Of a DNA stretch of 64,000 nucleotides, positions 53,983-63,163 are shown in pieces. Source of the DNA: Microbulbifer aggregans (GTDB lineage: Bacteria > Pseudomonadota > Gammaproteobacteria > Pseudomonadales > Cellvibrionaceae); assembly GCF_020524005.1 (NCBI RefSeq), contig NZ_JAIVKK010000003.1, positions 590,872 through 654,871 of the forward strand. Direction: 5' to 3'. The notes below the pieces were generated by a model. It was not told where the DNA came from, made no database searches, and saw nothing but the letters and a program-made list of their open reading frames with translations. The first letter of the stretch is position 1, and each line of letters begins with the position of its first letter. The position numbers and the translations under genes were made by a program.

Positions 53983-55358
53983 TAAGCCATTTCCCTCTGC
54001 TCGGCACGCTCAGCAGTCGCCGCACCAACCTCGGTCACACGCTGCATCTGTGCGATCAGCTGGCGGTAATCGCGGGTGAACTGTCCACTGATTGCGGCCA
54101 GCGCCTGTCCCATCGCAGAGATAACACCGTCCACTTCCTCTTCCATGCGGCGTTCCACCAGTGCGTACTGCTTGCCAATGGATGCCTCGGAATCGCCGAT
54201 GCTTTTGCGAATCAGGTGGCTCAGTGCATCGGTCATTTCCTTGTGGGTGCGTGCCTGTTGCAGCGCCAGTTCCTGCATGCCGTTGCGGTGGGTGGTGATG
54301 GTTTCCTGAACCAGCGACTGGATAAAGTCTGCATCCAGGCTAGACATCTTCTCGAAGGCTCCGGAGACCGCCTCAATCTGGGCACCCAGCAATTCACTCT
54401 GCTTGCTGATGCTCACCAGGGATTGCTTCATGTCGCTGTCCAGAACCTGCTGAACAACATCCAGGCCGCGCACAAACTGCTCGATGCGCTCGCCGAGTTG
54501 TGGCATTACCGTCTGTACCTGTGTGCTGATATCGCGGTAGCTTTCGAGTTGAGCGTTGAGCGCAACAATCTGCTCGCGCGCTTCGCTGCCAAACTCCTGC
54601 ATACCGGAAAGGAACTGCGGAATTTCTGCCAGCTGACTGTGTACCTGCTGCAGATCCCGAGCTACCTGGACCAGGCCGACCACGGTGGTATCACAATGCT
54701 CGGACCAGTATTCCACACGCTCCTCGTGCGCCTTGTATTCTCTGCTCAGCGTCGCGACCATCTCATCAAACTGGGCGAAATTTTCTCCAAAGCGGGTCAT
54801 GTTTTCGCCGAACTGCGCTTCAACCCGCGCGTTAAAATTGGCAACGACCTGCTCCATCTCCACAACCAGCGCCTTGGCGCAATCCTCGGCAAAGGTGTTC
54901 ATCAGTTCAGCATTCTGCTCCAGCTGACGCTCTTGCCCCTGCGCTACCGTGGCTTGCAGAGATTCAAGCGACTGCTGGATATCTGCAAGCTCGACAGGTT
55001 TGACCTCCTCCTTGCCTGGCAGGGCAACAAAGCGCGTCAGTGCGCGCAAGACGATGGACAAACCAATACCACACACGCTGGTAATGAATGCGGTTTTCAA
55101 TCCATCGAGTAGCCTCTCGATACTGTTGTCGATATCCGCAATCTGGAATTCGAACAGGCCGATAATGACGCCGGTAAAGGTGCCAAGAATACCCAGCGAG
55201 GTAAGTAATCCCGGTGCCTGTTCGACAAAATCCATAGCACGCGACAAAGTGCGTGCAGTCAGGGCGAGCGCGAACACGGCAAGCATGCCCCACAAAAAGC
55301 CCTCGGTGACCGCTTCCGGACTTAGGGCAAGAAATACGTTTCGCAAAAATTCAGACAT
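53982..55358 (-). CDS. ZorA-like MotA/TolQ/ExbB-family protein with long helical tail
   Basis: 458 residues. Three hydrophobic segments near residues 17-40, 48-70 and 88-112 (VTEGFLWGMLAVFALALTA, SLGILGTFTGVIIGLFEF, GLKTAFITSVCGIGLSIVL) form the MotA/ExbB-type core. The remaining 330 residues are a continuous predicted alpha helix or coiled coil, like the cytoplasmic tail of ZorA that in Zorya type I carries the signal to effectors. It lies 12 bases after the methyltransferase-like gene and one base overlaps the ZorB-like gene. No flagellar genes are nearby, so it is not a motility stator. Confidence 0.88.
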   Translation of the reverse strand: MSEFLRNVFLALSPEAVTEGFLWGMLAVFALALTARTLSRAMDFVEQAPGLLTSLGILGTFTGVIIGLFEFQIADIDNSIERLLDGLKTAFITSVCGIGLSIVLRALTRFVALPGKEEVKPVELADIQQSLESLQATVAQGQERQLEQNAELMNTFAEDCAKALVVEMEQVVANFNARVEAQFGENMTRFGENFAQFDEMVATLSREYKAHEERVEYWSEHCDTTVVGLVQVARDLQQVHSQLAEIPQFLSGMQEFGSEAREQIVALNAQLESYRDISTQVQTVMPQLGERIEQFVRGLDVVQQVLDSDMKQSLVSISKQSELLGAQIEAVSGAFEKMSSLDADFIQSLVQETITTHRNGMQELALQQARTHKEMTDALSHLIRKSIGDSEASIGKQYALVERRMEEEVDGVISAMGQALAAISGQFTRDYRQLIAQMQRVTEVGAATAERAEQREMA

Positions 55359-55370
55359 TGGAGAAAGTTC

Positions 55371-56591
55371 TCAGGGTTTGAGTTGCAGAACAAATTCCTG
55401 GAAAGCATCGCCACTGGGAAGCTTTCCGATATGGTGGCCGAACAAACGGTACCCGGGCAGCAGCCGCATCAGGTCGGCCGTGCTGTTGAGAGTTCGCTGG
55501 CGCTTGCTGGTCGCGACCCCGGTAACCGCAATCCGGTTATCATCCAGCACTTCAAAGGTCGAAGGTCGCTCGGGAATCTGGGCAGACTTGTACATGACAA
55601 AGTGCAAAGTTGCTCCCGGCGTCATACGTTCACCGAGCAATTCACCGAGCTGCTGAATCTGTGCACCACTGTAGTAATTCAGCAGATCCCAGAGAAACAC
55701 GCCATCGAGGCGAGTACCGGGATCAAAGGTAAAAATCGATGTACTGAAGCCGGTTTCCTCGCCGTGCAGTTTTTTCTGCCAGGCCAGCGATGCATGCAGG
55801 TCTTCCACATAGAGTGCACCGATTTTTTTCTTCAACGCATCGATGTTGCGGCCATTTTTCCTGCCACACTCGAGCATGGTCGGTGCAGCCGAAAGTGCGC
55901 GGATGCTCGCCAGTGCCTTTTCCACACCGGGCATTTCAATACGCTCATCATCGCGCACATTGCGAAAATACGCGCTGACATCCGAAGCGCCACCACTGCG
56001 CACCTGGTTGCGCGAGGTAACGCTGTCGTACTCCAGAAAGTGCTCAGTAACATTCTGATCCATGCCTTCACGCTTCATCAGCGAATTGAACAGGCTGAAC
56101 CGGTCCATGCATTTCAACAGCGTTACCGTTGAGTGCCCTTTGGAAGGTACCGCCGGATATTCCGGATCATCGATATATTCGTAACAGAAATTTTCCAGCA
56201 GACGAAAACGCCGTGGTTTCTGCGGCTGGTTTCGCCCGGTATAGCGCATGGTGTGCAGGATGGTTCCCTGTTTCAGGTGCGGCTGTAACAGGCGCACCAG
56301 GTGACGGATTACATCCAGCTCAAGAAAATTGAGAATGTCCCAGCACAGAATGACATCGAACTTCAGGTTCGCGGGTTTCGGAAGCAGGTGCTCTTCCAGA
56401 GCAATCAGTGGGTCTTCGGCATTCTGGTTTTCCAGAAGATATTCAATCAGGTCTTCGATGTGACACTGGCAGTTAAGCCGAAGGAATGCCTGAGTGGTTC
56501 CGGAGGAAAGAGGCCCGAGGTCGAGAATTCTGTCCCCGCTTTTGACCATCTCGGTCGTTAACGCAGCGAGGCCAAAAGAACGGTGTTGCAT
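55371..56591 (-). CDS. Tandem methyltransferase-fold protein
   Basis: 406 residues from the ATG at 56591; the longer TTG start has no support. Two halves repeat the same pattern: ILDLGPLSSGTTQAFL ... FDVILCWDILNFLELD ... TILHTMRYTGRNQPQKPRRF, and MLECGRKNGRNIDALK ... LDGVFLWDLLNYYSGA ... ATLHFVMYKSAQIPERPSTF. Each resembles a class I SAM-dependent methyltransferase fold, but the glycine-rich motif I is degraded (GPLSSG, GRKNG). It may bind rather than methylate. It lies between the bactofilin and ZorA-like genes, so it is probably part of the complex. Confidence 0.75.
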   Translation of the reverse strand: MQHRSFGLAALTTEMVKSGDRILDLGPLSSGTTQAFLRLNCQCHIEDLIEYLLENQNAEDPLIALEEHLLPKPANLKFDVILCWDILNFLELDVIRHLVRLLQPHLKQGTILHTMRYTGRNQPQKPRRFRLLENFCYEYIDDPEYPAVPSKGHSTVTLLKCMDRFSLFNSLMKREGMDQNVTEHFLEYDSVTSRNQVRSGGASDVSAYFRNVRDDERIEMPGVEKALASIRALSAAPTMLECGRKNGRNIDALKKKIGALYVEDLHASLAWQKKLHGEETGFSTSIFTFDPGTRLDGVFLWDLLNYYSGAQIQQLGELLGERMTPGATLHFVMYKSAQIPERPSTFEVLDDNRIAVTGVATSKRQRTLNSTADLMRLLPGYRLFGHHIGKLPSGDAFQEFVLQLKP

Positions 56592-56669
56592 CGGTGATCG
56601 CAAATATTGGGGCTATTGCCAGGGATAGAATGAGGCGGAACCAGATTCAGCTCCGCCCCGGCAGGTTAA

Positions 56670-57278
56670 TCAGCTGTCAGCCAGCTCCGCTTCCTTGGCC
56701 ACATCCTTGGCGCTGTCTTTTGCTGCGAAAGCTTTCTTCGCTGGTGCAGGCTTGCTGGCTGCGCCATCTTTCGGCGGCAGGTTAGGGTGTACCAGTTTTT
56801 CCTTGAATTCGCTGTGACGAGCGCGCATCTCGTCATCGGTATCCACCATATCCATGGAACCGCGGAACTTACCACCGTCGTCCAGCTGAATACGCGGAGC
56901 GATCAGGTTGCCCTTAACCACCGCTGTATTGCGAATTTCAATCAGTTCATCCGCCAGTGCATCGCCGGTGAGAGTGCCGTTAATCACGATATTCTGTGCG
57001 TGAATATTTGCATTGATTTCACCTTCACGACCAATGGAAAGATCGTGCCCTTCCATGATCACGGTGCCTTCAATGGTGCCCTCGATGTGCAGGTCTTCGG
57101 TACCGATCAGTTCGCCACGGAACTTGATGTTTTTACCGATTACAGAGCGATCCTTGGCCATGGTGGATTCCAGCTTGTCCGCAAAGGGACGCTGGCTCGC
57201 ACCAGTTTCGTTCATACCGGACAGGAAAGAGTTGGATTCCAGATTGGCTTCTGGCTTCGGGTCGAGAGGGTTGGCCAT
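56670..57278 (-). CDS. Bactofilin (polymer-forming cytoskeletal protein)
   Basis: 202 residues from the ATG at 57278, which has AGGTGGA 5 bases upstream. The central DUF583/bactofilin domain (about 45-150) has the right-handed beta-helix repeat: VIGKNIKFRGELIGTEDLHI, GTIEGTVIMEG, INANIHAQNIVINGTLTG, AVVKGNLIAPRI. The C-terminus is a KAP-rich unstructured tail. Bactofilins assemble without nucleotide and localise cell-wall enzymes. First gene of the cluster with the stator proteins, 78 bases before the next start. Confidence 0.92.
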   Translation of the reverse strand: MANPLDPKPEANLESNSFLSGMNETGASQRPFADKLESTMAKDRSVIGKNIKFRGELIGTEDLHIEGTIEGTVIMEGHDLSIGREGEINANIHAQNIVINGTLTGDALADELIEIRNTAVVKGNLIAPRIQLDDGGKFRGSMDMVDTDDEMRARHSEFKEKLVHPNLPPKDGAASKPAPAKKAFAAKDSAKDVAKEAELADS

Positions 57279-57598
57279 TATTCCACCTAAAAGTAACCGT
57301 AGAGGGATATTGTTTTTTTTCGAGCTGCCGTTTGTAGCTTTTTTCCTACGGTGTTCCCATAGCAAAACTGTGAAATCTAAAATAAACACGCCAAGTTTGT
57401 GAAAAACATCACAAATAGCCAGAAGGGGCTAAGCCGGAAAATTGAGAAGAGAATAAAAAGCAGCCAGTTGATGATCGACTGAAAACCGGTTCAGGTTTGT
57501 GCGCAGAGCTCGCAACAAGGAGATGAAGAGGGAAGTAAAGAGAGTGACCCATGCTGCACCGCATCTGTGCAGCACGGATCAGAACCGGGCATGCCGGT
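57279..57598. other. 320-base gap upstream of bactofilin, downstream of the AGCS gene
   Basis: No gene. Two inverted repeats are visible: TGCTGCAC/GTGCAGCA (57552-57574) and AACCGG/CCGGTT (57583-57599), the second touching the AGCS stop codon. Neither has a clear T-run. The bactofilin promoter must lie here. Confidence 0.5.
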
Positions 57599-58993
57599 TT
57601 ATTGAGCCTTGTTTTTGAGTGGGTCAAACTTGGCGAAATAGCGATCCGCCGCGCGATTCACTTTTCCGGAAAGTATCAGTGTCGACACCATCGTCGGCAC
57701 TGCCATCACCGCATACATACCGATAATGACGTTATTCACGATATTCAGCGACGCCACTGCGCCGATCACAATCAGCAGGATATAGAGTGCGGAATACAGC
57801 CACTGCCAGCGGGGGCCAAACAGGAAATTGAAACATTTAACCCCGTAGTACCAGTAAGTGACGATGGTACTGAACGCCAGCGGAACCACCATCACCAGTA
57901 ACAGAAGCGGCCCCCAGTGGCCGAACACCTGGGAAAATGCACTCGCAGTCAGGGAGACCCCTTCCACACCTTCACCGTGCTGCCAGGCCCCGGTGAGCAA
58001 AATCACCAGGGCAGTACAGGTACATACGACCAGGGTATCCACGATAGGCCCAACCATCGCCACCACGCCTTCACGTACCGGCTCGGTGGTCTTGGCCGCG
58101 CCGTGCGCAAGGGACTCGGAACCAATGCCCGCTTCGTTGGAGAAAGCGCCGCGGCTGATACCCGTTGCCACGACGGTACCCAGGGTGCCACCGACCACGG
58201 CATTGCCCGTAAACGCATCGGAAAAAATCAGCGCAAAAGCAGCCGGCACCTGGTCCCAGAAATAGCCAATCACAACCAGCGTCAGCGCGAGATAAAACAC
58301 CACCATTGCCGGTACCACCCGCACGGCGAAGCGGCCGATACGCTGGATACGTCCGATGATTACCACCATTGCCGCAATCGCCAGCAGCACCCCCACGGCG
58401 AGGTCAAAGGTAAGCGCATTCTCCGCCCCAACCCAGCCCATTGGCAGCGCGAAGGATTCCCGCAGCAGCTGCACGGTCTGATTCGACTGGAATACCGGCA
58501 ACAAACCGCACAGGCCCGCAATGGCAAACAGGTAGGCCAGAGGCAACCATTTTTTTCCGAGCCCCTCGCGAATGACATACATGGGGCCGCCCTGCAGCTC
58601 GCCGGCGGCGTCCCGGCCCCGGTACATAACGGCCAGTGTTGCAGTGAAAAACTTCGTCGCTACGCCGACCAGTGCGGTGACCCACATCCACAGTATTGCG
58701 CCGGGCCCACCAGTACTGATGGCCAGCGCCACACCGGCAATATTGCCGAGACCGAGGGTGCCGGAAAGCGCGGTGGAAAGCGCCTGGCGGTGCGGCACCT
58801 GGCCGGGATCTTTGGGGTCATCGTACTTGCCGCGCAGCAGGTCAATACTGTGGCCCAGGTGGCGGTAAGGCCGCGCACGGGAGCTGATCAGCAGGAACAG
58901 GCCACCACCAACCAGCAGGATCAATAATGGCTTGCCCCACGCGTAGTACACGAAGGTGGCTAAAAAGGCATCGAGGGATTCGATAAAAGACAT
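57599..58993 (-). CDS. Sodium:alanine symporter (AGCS family)
   Basis: 464 residues from the ATG at 58993; upstream in-frame residues are not family-like. About 11 helices. Hallmarks: GTLGLGNIAGVALAISTGGPGAILWMWV (the family signature), GGPMYVIREGLGKKW, NEAGIGSESLAHGAAKT and VVCTCTALVILLTGAW. It imports alanine or glycine with sodium, fitting a marine organism. Monocistronic in appearance. Confidence 0.92.
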   Translation of the reverse strand: MSFIESLDAFLATFVYYAWGKPLLILLVGGGLFLLISSRARPYRHLGHSIDLLRGKYDDPKDPGQVPHRQALSTALSGTLGLGNIAGVALAISTGGPGAILWMWVTALVGVATKFFTATLAVMYRGRDAAGELQGGPMYVIREGLGKKWLPLAYLFAIAGLCGLLPVFQSNQTVQLLRESFALPMGWVGAENALTFDLAVGVLLAIAAMVVIIGRIQRIGRFAVRVVPAMVVFYLALTLVVIGYFWDQVPAAFALIFSDAFTGNAVVGGTLGTVVATGISRGAFSNEAGIGSESLAHGAAKTTEPVREGVVAMVGPIVDTLVVCTCTALVILLTGAWQHGEGVEGVSLTASAFSQVFGHWGPLLLLVMVVPLAFSTIVTYWYYGVKCFNFLFGPRWQWLYSALYILLIVIGAVASLNIVNNVIIGMYAVMAVPTMVSTLILSGKVNRAADRYFAKFDPLKNKAQ

Positions 58994-59113
58994 GGAAATA
59001 CTGCAGAGCCTGAAAGAATGAAGTGGCCCATACTCGCGCAAGCGGATAAAAATCTCAAACGGCCACACGCTTGCGGGAGCCGGCAACCAGACACCTGGAC
59101 TAAACGTCGCCCG

Positions 59114-59139
59114 AAAAAAAGCCCCATAAAACGGGGCTT
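59114..59139 (-). terminator. Terminator of the GPH-type transporter gene
   Basis: AAGCCCC and GGGGCTT around a short loop; seven T follow on the minus strand. Confidence 0.85.
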
Positions 59140-59164
59140 AAATCACTCGGTGAATAAAATGGAC

Positions 59165-60718
59165 TCAGCTTTCAGCCGCTGTCAGGCCCGCTTCTCGCTC
59201 GCTCTCGGGCTCGGCCACCTTCAGGGCACAGACTGCAGCCAACAGCCAGCTGGCGCCGCCCAGTATCAATGCATAGATTGCTTCGTTATCAAAGAAAGTC
59301 CGCAGAATAAAGCCAAGCACACTGGCCGCCAGCAGCTGAGGGATAACAACAAAGCCGTTGAACAACCCCATCATCACACCCATTTTCTTGTGCGGCACAT
59401 GGGTGGAGAGCATCGCGTAAGGCAATGACAGGATGGAAGCCCAGGCAAAACCAACCCCCACCATGGGCAGCAGCAGCCACTGGGGATCGCGTACAACCAT
59501 GAACGACATCAACCCCAGCCCGCCCAGGGTCAGGTTCAGGCTGTGCGACAGGCGCATACCAAACCGGCGCGCCATGATCGGGATCAGCAGCGCCGCCAGG
59601 GCTGCAAACCCGTTGTAGGTAGCGAACAGCATTCCTACCCAGTCAGCGCCATCGTTATAGGCCTGCGATGTCACCTCACTGGTACCAAAATGGAAGCTGG
59701 TCACCGCCGCGGTGGTATAGATCCACATTGCAAAAAGAGCGAACCAGGAAAAGAACTGTACCCATGCCAGGCGCTTCATGGCGGGAGGCATCGAGTACAG
59801 GTTGGACACAATCTCTTCCAGCACCTGGGCGCGACCACGCAGCAGCGCGGCGGCCAGCTGGAGGGCACCAAGCCCGACAATCAGGCCCGCGAGGATATAC
59901 AGTTGCTTGTCCAGAGCCTGCTTCCAGACAAAACCGGCAAGTAGTGCACCTACCAATACCATCAGGCCACCGAGCTTGCGATAAGCCGCGCTGTGGTCCG
60001 CCACCTCCTCGGTGCCCTGGCCACCTGCCAGCTCGGGGGATTGCGCGGCCTCAAACGCCGCCTGCTGTTCCGGGGAGTACTCCTTCGTTTTCAGTACGCT
60101 CCACAGTACGGCTACAAGAAAGGCAAAGCCGCCGAGGTAAAACGAAAGCCGCACGGACTCCGGCACCACACCCTCAGGCGCCGTGTTCGAAACGCCAAAC
60201 CAGTTGGCCAGTATCCACGGCAGGGCCGAAGCCACCACAGAACTCACGCCAATAAAAAAGCCCTGTAGCGCGTAACCAAAGGAGCGCTGTTTCTGCGGCA
60301 GCATATCGCCAACCAGCGCCCGGAAAGGTTCCATGGAGACATTGATCGAGGCATCCATCACCCACAGCATGCCCGCTGCAATCCACAGCGTTGGCGAGTG
60401 CGGCATAAACAGGATGGCAATAGATGACAGGATGGCACCGGCCAGCAGGAATGGGCGCCGGCGGCCAAAACCGCTCCAGGTACGATCGCTGAAATAGCCA
60501 ACCAGTGGCTGCACCAGCAGCCCGGTCAGGGGCGCTGCGACCCAGAGCGCCGGAATATCATCCACTTCCGCCCCAAGGGTCTGGAAGATCCGGCTTACAT
60601 TGGCATTCTGCAGCGCAAAGCCAAACTGGATTCCGAGGAAGCCGAAGCACATATTCCAGATTTGCCAGAAACTGAGTGCCGGCTTACCGCCAGAAGCGTT
60701 ATAGGACTGATTGGTCAT
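59165..60718 (-). CDS. GPH/SLC45-type MFS sugar transporter (probable maltose/maltodextrin)
   Basis: 517 residues from the ATG at 60718. About 12 helices with FWQIWNMCFGFLGIQFGFALQ at the start, GYFSDRTWSGFGRRRPFLLAG between helices 2 and 3, and DASINVSMEPFRALVGDMLP, all typical of the bacterial maltose and plant sucrose-type carriers. Insertion of about 60 residues in the central loop. A MalT-box pair lies 64 bases upstream, so it should bring in maltose or maltodextrins for the alpha-glucosidase at 48946, although the genes are 10 kb apart. Confidence 0.88.
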   Translation of the reverse strand: MTNQSYNASGGKPALSFWQIWNMCFGFLGIQFGFALQNANVSRIFQTLGAEVDDIPALWVAAPLTGLLVQPLVGYFSDRTWSGFGRRRPFLLAGAILSSIAILFMPHSPTLWIAAGMLWVMDASINVSMEPFRALVGDMLPQKQRSFGYALQGFFIGVSSVVASALPWILANWFGVSNTAPEGVVPESVRLSFYLGGFAFLVAVLWSVLKTKEYSPEQQAAFEAAQSPELAGGQGTEEVADHSAAYRKLGGLMVLVGALLAGFVWKQALDKQLYILAGLIVGLGALQLAAALLRGRAQVLEEIVSNLYSMPPAMKRLAWVQFFSWFALFAMWIYTTAAVTSFHFGTSEVTSQAYNDGADWVGMLFATYNGFAALAALLIPIMARRFGMRLSHSLNLTLGGLGLMSFMVVRDPQWLLLPMVGVGFAWASILSLPYAMLSTHVPHKKMGVMMGLFNGFVVIPQLLAASVLGFILRTFFDNEAIYALILGGASWLLAAVCALKVAEPESEREAGLTAAES

Positions 60719-61195
60719 TACTCTCACCGCATAACTGATTATGGTTATGCACAGCATGGTGACAGGCCGTAGAACCACCTACCTCCTCCTCTTTGGGGGA
60801 GGAGGGATAGAGTGGGGGATAAGTCGCAAGTGACAGACGGAAAGACCTGACGGTCATTAACCCGGCCTAACCATAGGCGAGATCAAGACGCACAGTATTT
60901 CGCGCCGATTTTCGGCTGGAGCAAACAGTCCCGCGCCACTGGTGTCAGGCGGTTCTACCAACTCCCGTGAGCAGCGTCGCGTTTCCGAACCAACCACCTT
61001 GCACGATGGTTCAACTTGGCAAATGTTTGAGCTTGCGGAAGCTGATTTAACGTCCTGCTGGGGTCAACGTCAGGACACGCAGAAGTACTACCGCACTCAC
61101 TATTCCGGAAGCGCAATACGAAATCCCGCCAACAGCGGAACCCCTGGTATTGCGTGTCTTCGGTCTCCAACGACCCTTCCAGGAGAAGAATAAGA
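60719..61195. other. 477-base divergent gap, transporter / S8 protease
   Basis: No gene. It contains the MalT boxes for the transporter and the leader of the protease gene, which has AGGAG 10 bases before its ATG. Confidence 0.5.
60783..60806. promoter_or_regulatory. MalT box pair upstream of the GPH-type transporter
   Basis: Plus-strand GGGGAGGAGG (60797-60806) is an exact MalT box; the opposite half reads GAGGAGGAGG on the minus strand (60792-60783), 9 of 10. Same inverted design and same distance to the start codon as the two other sites. Confidence 0.72.
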
Positions 61196-63163
61196 ATGAA
61201 ATCCATTCTGAACGGAGTACGCTTTACCGCCGCCATTCTTGTAACAAGCATTGGGGGAATATCCTCCGATGCGATGGCTGCAAACATTACCGACGTTTCC
61301 AACGTCCCCCAACGCATCATCGTTCAATACCGGGACACCCTGCAGCGAGACTGGCCAGCCCAGGCCGTGGCGCACGGCGCGCGTGGAGGCGCCAGCCTCG
61401 CGCATGTCAGGGGATTGGCACTGCGCAATCGCCAGTTGTACCGTCTCGACAAACACATGTCTCCCGGGCAGCTCCAAAAGCTGATGGCAACACTCAAGAC
61501 CGACCCGAATGTTTTGTCGGTGGAAGAAGATGCGCTGATGCAGCCGCAATTTGAACCCGATGACACCTACTACAGTGCCCAGTGGCACTACTACGAAGCG
61601 ACCGGCGGCATCAATCTGCCGGCGGCCTGGGACAAACAAACCGGCACTGGTGCCACAGTAGCGGTGCTGGATACCGGCTATGTCTATCACTCCGACCTGG
61701 ATGCCAATATCCTCCCCGGCTACGACTTTATTGACGACACCTTTGTCTCCAACGACGGGGATGGCCGGGACGCCGACCCAAGCGACCCGGGTGACGCCGT
61801 GCAGTTCAATGAATGCGGTCTGTTCAGTCCGCCCAGCGATCAGGACAGTAGCTGGCACGGTACCCACGTTGCCGGCACCATCGCCGCAGTAACCGACAAC
61901 AATAAAGGCGTTGCCGGTGTCGCGTTTAATGCGAAGGTGGTGCCGGTCAGGGTGCTCGGGAAATGCGGCGGCTACCTTTCGGATATTGCCGATGCGATTG
62001 TGTGGGCCTCCGGAGGCAGCGTGCCCGGGGTACCGGTCAACGCCAACCCTGCGCAGGTGATCAATATGAGCCTGGGCGGTAGCGGCAGCTGCGACGCCAC
62101 CTACCAGACGGCAATCGACACCGCGGTTGCCAATGGAACAACGGTAGTCGTCAGCGCTGGCAACAGTGACGCCGATGCCTCCGGCTATCGTCCCGCCAGC
62201 TGTGACAACGTCGTTTCCGTCGCCGCCACCGAGCGTTTCGGGGCGAGATCCTATTACTCCAACTATGGCGCCACCGTCGATGTCAGTGCCCCCGGTGGCG
62301 ACCTCTCCTACGACGCCACCCACGGTATCGCCTCAACCCTGAACGATGGCGCTACCAGCCCGGGCAGTGAAATCTACGTGTACTACCAGGGCACATCCAT
62401 GGCAGCACCGCATGTTTCCGGCACCGCGGCCCTGATGTACGCCACCGACAGCAGCCTTTCGCCCACGCAGGTGGAAAGCCTGCTCAAGTCGACCGCGCGC
62501 GCCCTCCCAGGTGCGTGCAGTGGTGGCTGTGGCGCAGGCATTATTGATGCCAGTGCCGCCATCGATGCCGTCAGTGGCACCACGCCCAGCAATACTCCAC
62601 CCACCGCAGGTTTCGCATTCAGTGCCAGCGACCTGTTTGTGACTTTTACCGACAGCAGTTCCGATAGCGATGGCAGTATCGCCAGCTACAGCTGGGACTT
62701 TGGTGACGGCGGCAGCTCCACCGATCAAAACCCGACTTACACCTATGGCAGTGCCGGCACTTACTCGGTAACGCTCACGGTAAGTGATGACGACGGCGCT
62801 ACTGACAGCGATACGCAATCAGTCACGGTAAGTGACGGAGGCACTGAACCGACTGGCGATGGGTTTACCGAGACCGGACTTAATTTCGGCAACCGCGAAT
62901 GGCAGTACTTCACGCTCGATGTACCGGCCGGAGCGAGCAGCCTGGATATCACCTCATCCGGTGGCAGCGGCAACGTGGACCTCTATGTGCGTTTCGGTGC
63001 AAACCCGACCACCAGAAGCTATGACTGCCGTGACGGTGGTGGCGGCAACGACGAAACCTGCTCGTTTAGCTCACCTGCCGCAGGCACCTGGTACATCGGT
63101 CTGCGCGCCGCCCGCCAGGGTGCCTCAAATGTCCAGCTGGATGCGTACTGGTCTGGCAACTGA
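61196..63163 (+). CDS. Secreted subtilisin-like protease (S8) with PKD and PPC domains
   Basis: 655 residues from the ATG at 61196. Signal peptide to about residue 28 (SDAMA), I9-like propeptide (about 38-118), then the S8A domain with D159 (AVLDTGY), H221 (SWHGTHVAGT) and S401 (YQGTSMAAPHVSG). A PKD domain (about 475-555; WDFGDGGSSTDQNPTYTY) and a pre-peptidase C-terminal domain (about 565-650) follow. This layout is common in marine gammaproteobacterial extracellular proteases sent out by type II secretion. A strong terminator follows. Confidence 0.94.
   Translation: MKSILNGVRFTAAILVTSIGGISSDAMAANITDVSNVPQRIIVQYRDTLQRDWPAQAVAHGARGGASLAHVRGLALRNRQLYRLDKHMSPGQLQKLMATLKTDPNVLSVEEDALMQPQFEPDDTYYSAQWHYYEATGGINLPAAWDKQTGTGATVAVLDTGYVYHSDLDANILPGYDFIDDTFVSNDGDGRDADPSDPGDAVQFNECGLFSPPSDQDSSWHGTHVAGTIAAVTDNNKGVAGVAFNAKVVPVRVLGKCGGYLSDIADAIVWASGGSVPGVPVNANPAQVINMSLGGSGSCDATYQTAIDTAVANGTTVVVSAGNSDADASGYRPASCDNVVSVAATERFGARSYYSNYGATVDVSAPGGDLSYDATHGIASTLNDGATSPGSEIYVYYQGTSMAAPHVSGTAALMYATDSSLSPTQVESLLKSTARALPGACSGGCGAGIIDASAAIDAVSGTTPSNTPPTAGFAFSASDLFVTFTDSSSDSDGSIASYSWDFGDGGSSTDQNPTYTYGSAGTYSVTLTVSDDDGATDSDTQSVTVSDGGTEPTGDGFTETGLNFGNREWQYFTLDVPAGASSLDITSSGGSGNVDLYVRFGANPTTRSYDCRDGGGGNDETCSFSSPAAGTWYIGLRAARQGASNVQLDAYWSGN

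Noticed and set aside
53937..55112. 391-codon plus-strand frame opposite the ZorA-like gene
   Set aside because: The minus-strand gene has the membrane core and coiled tail and one-base overlaps with its neighbours.
53272..55358. Flagellar motor stator MotAB
   Set aside because: No flagellar or chemotaxis genes nearby, and the long helical tail and short MotB-like protein fit ZorAB better.
61100..62323. 407-codon minus-strand frame opposite the S8 protease gene
   Set aside because: The protease has its catalytic triad and signal peptide; the frame is a shadow.
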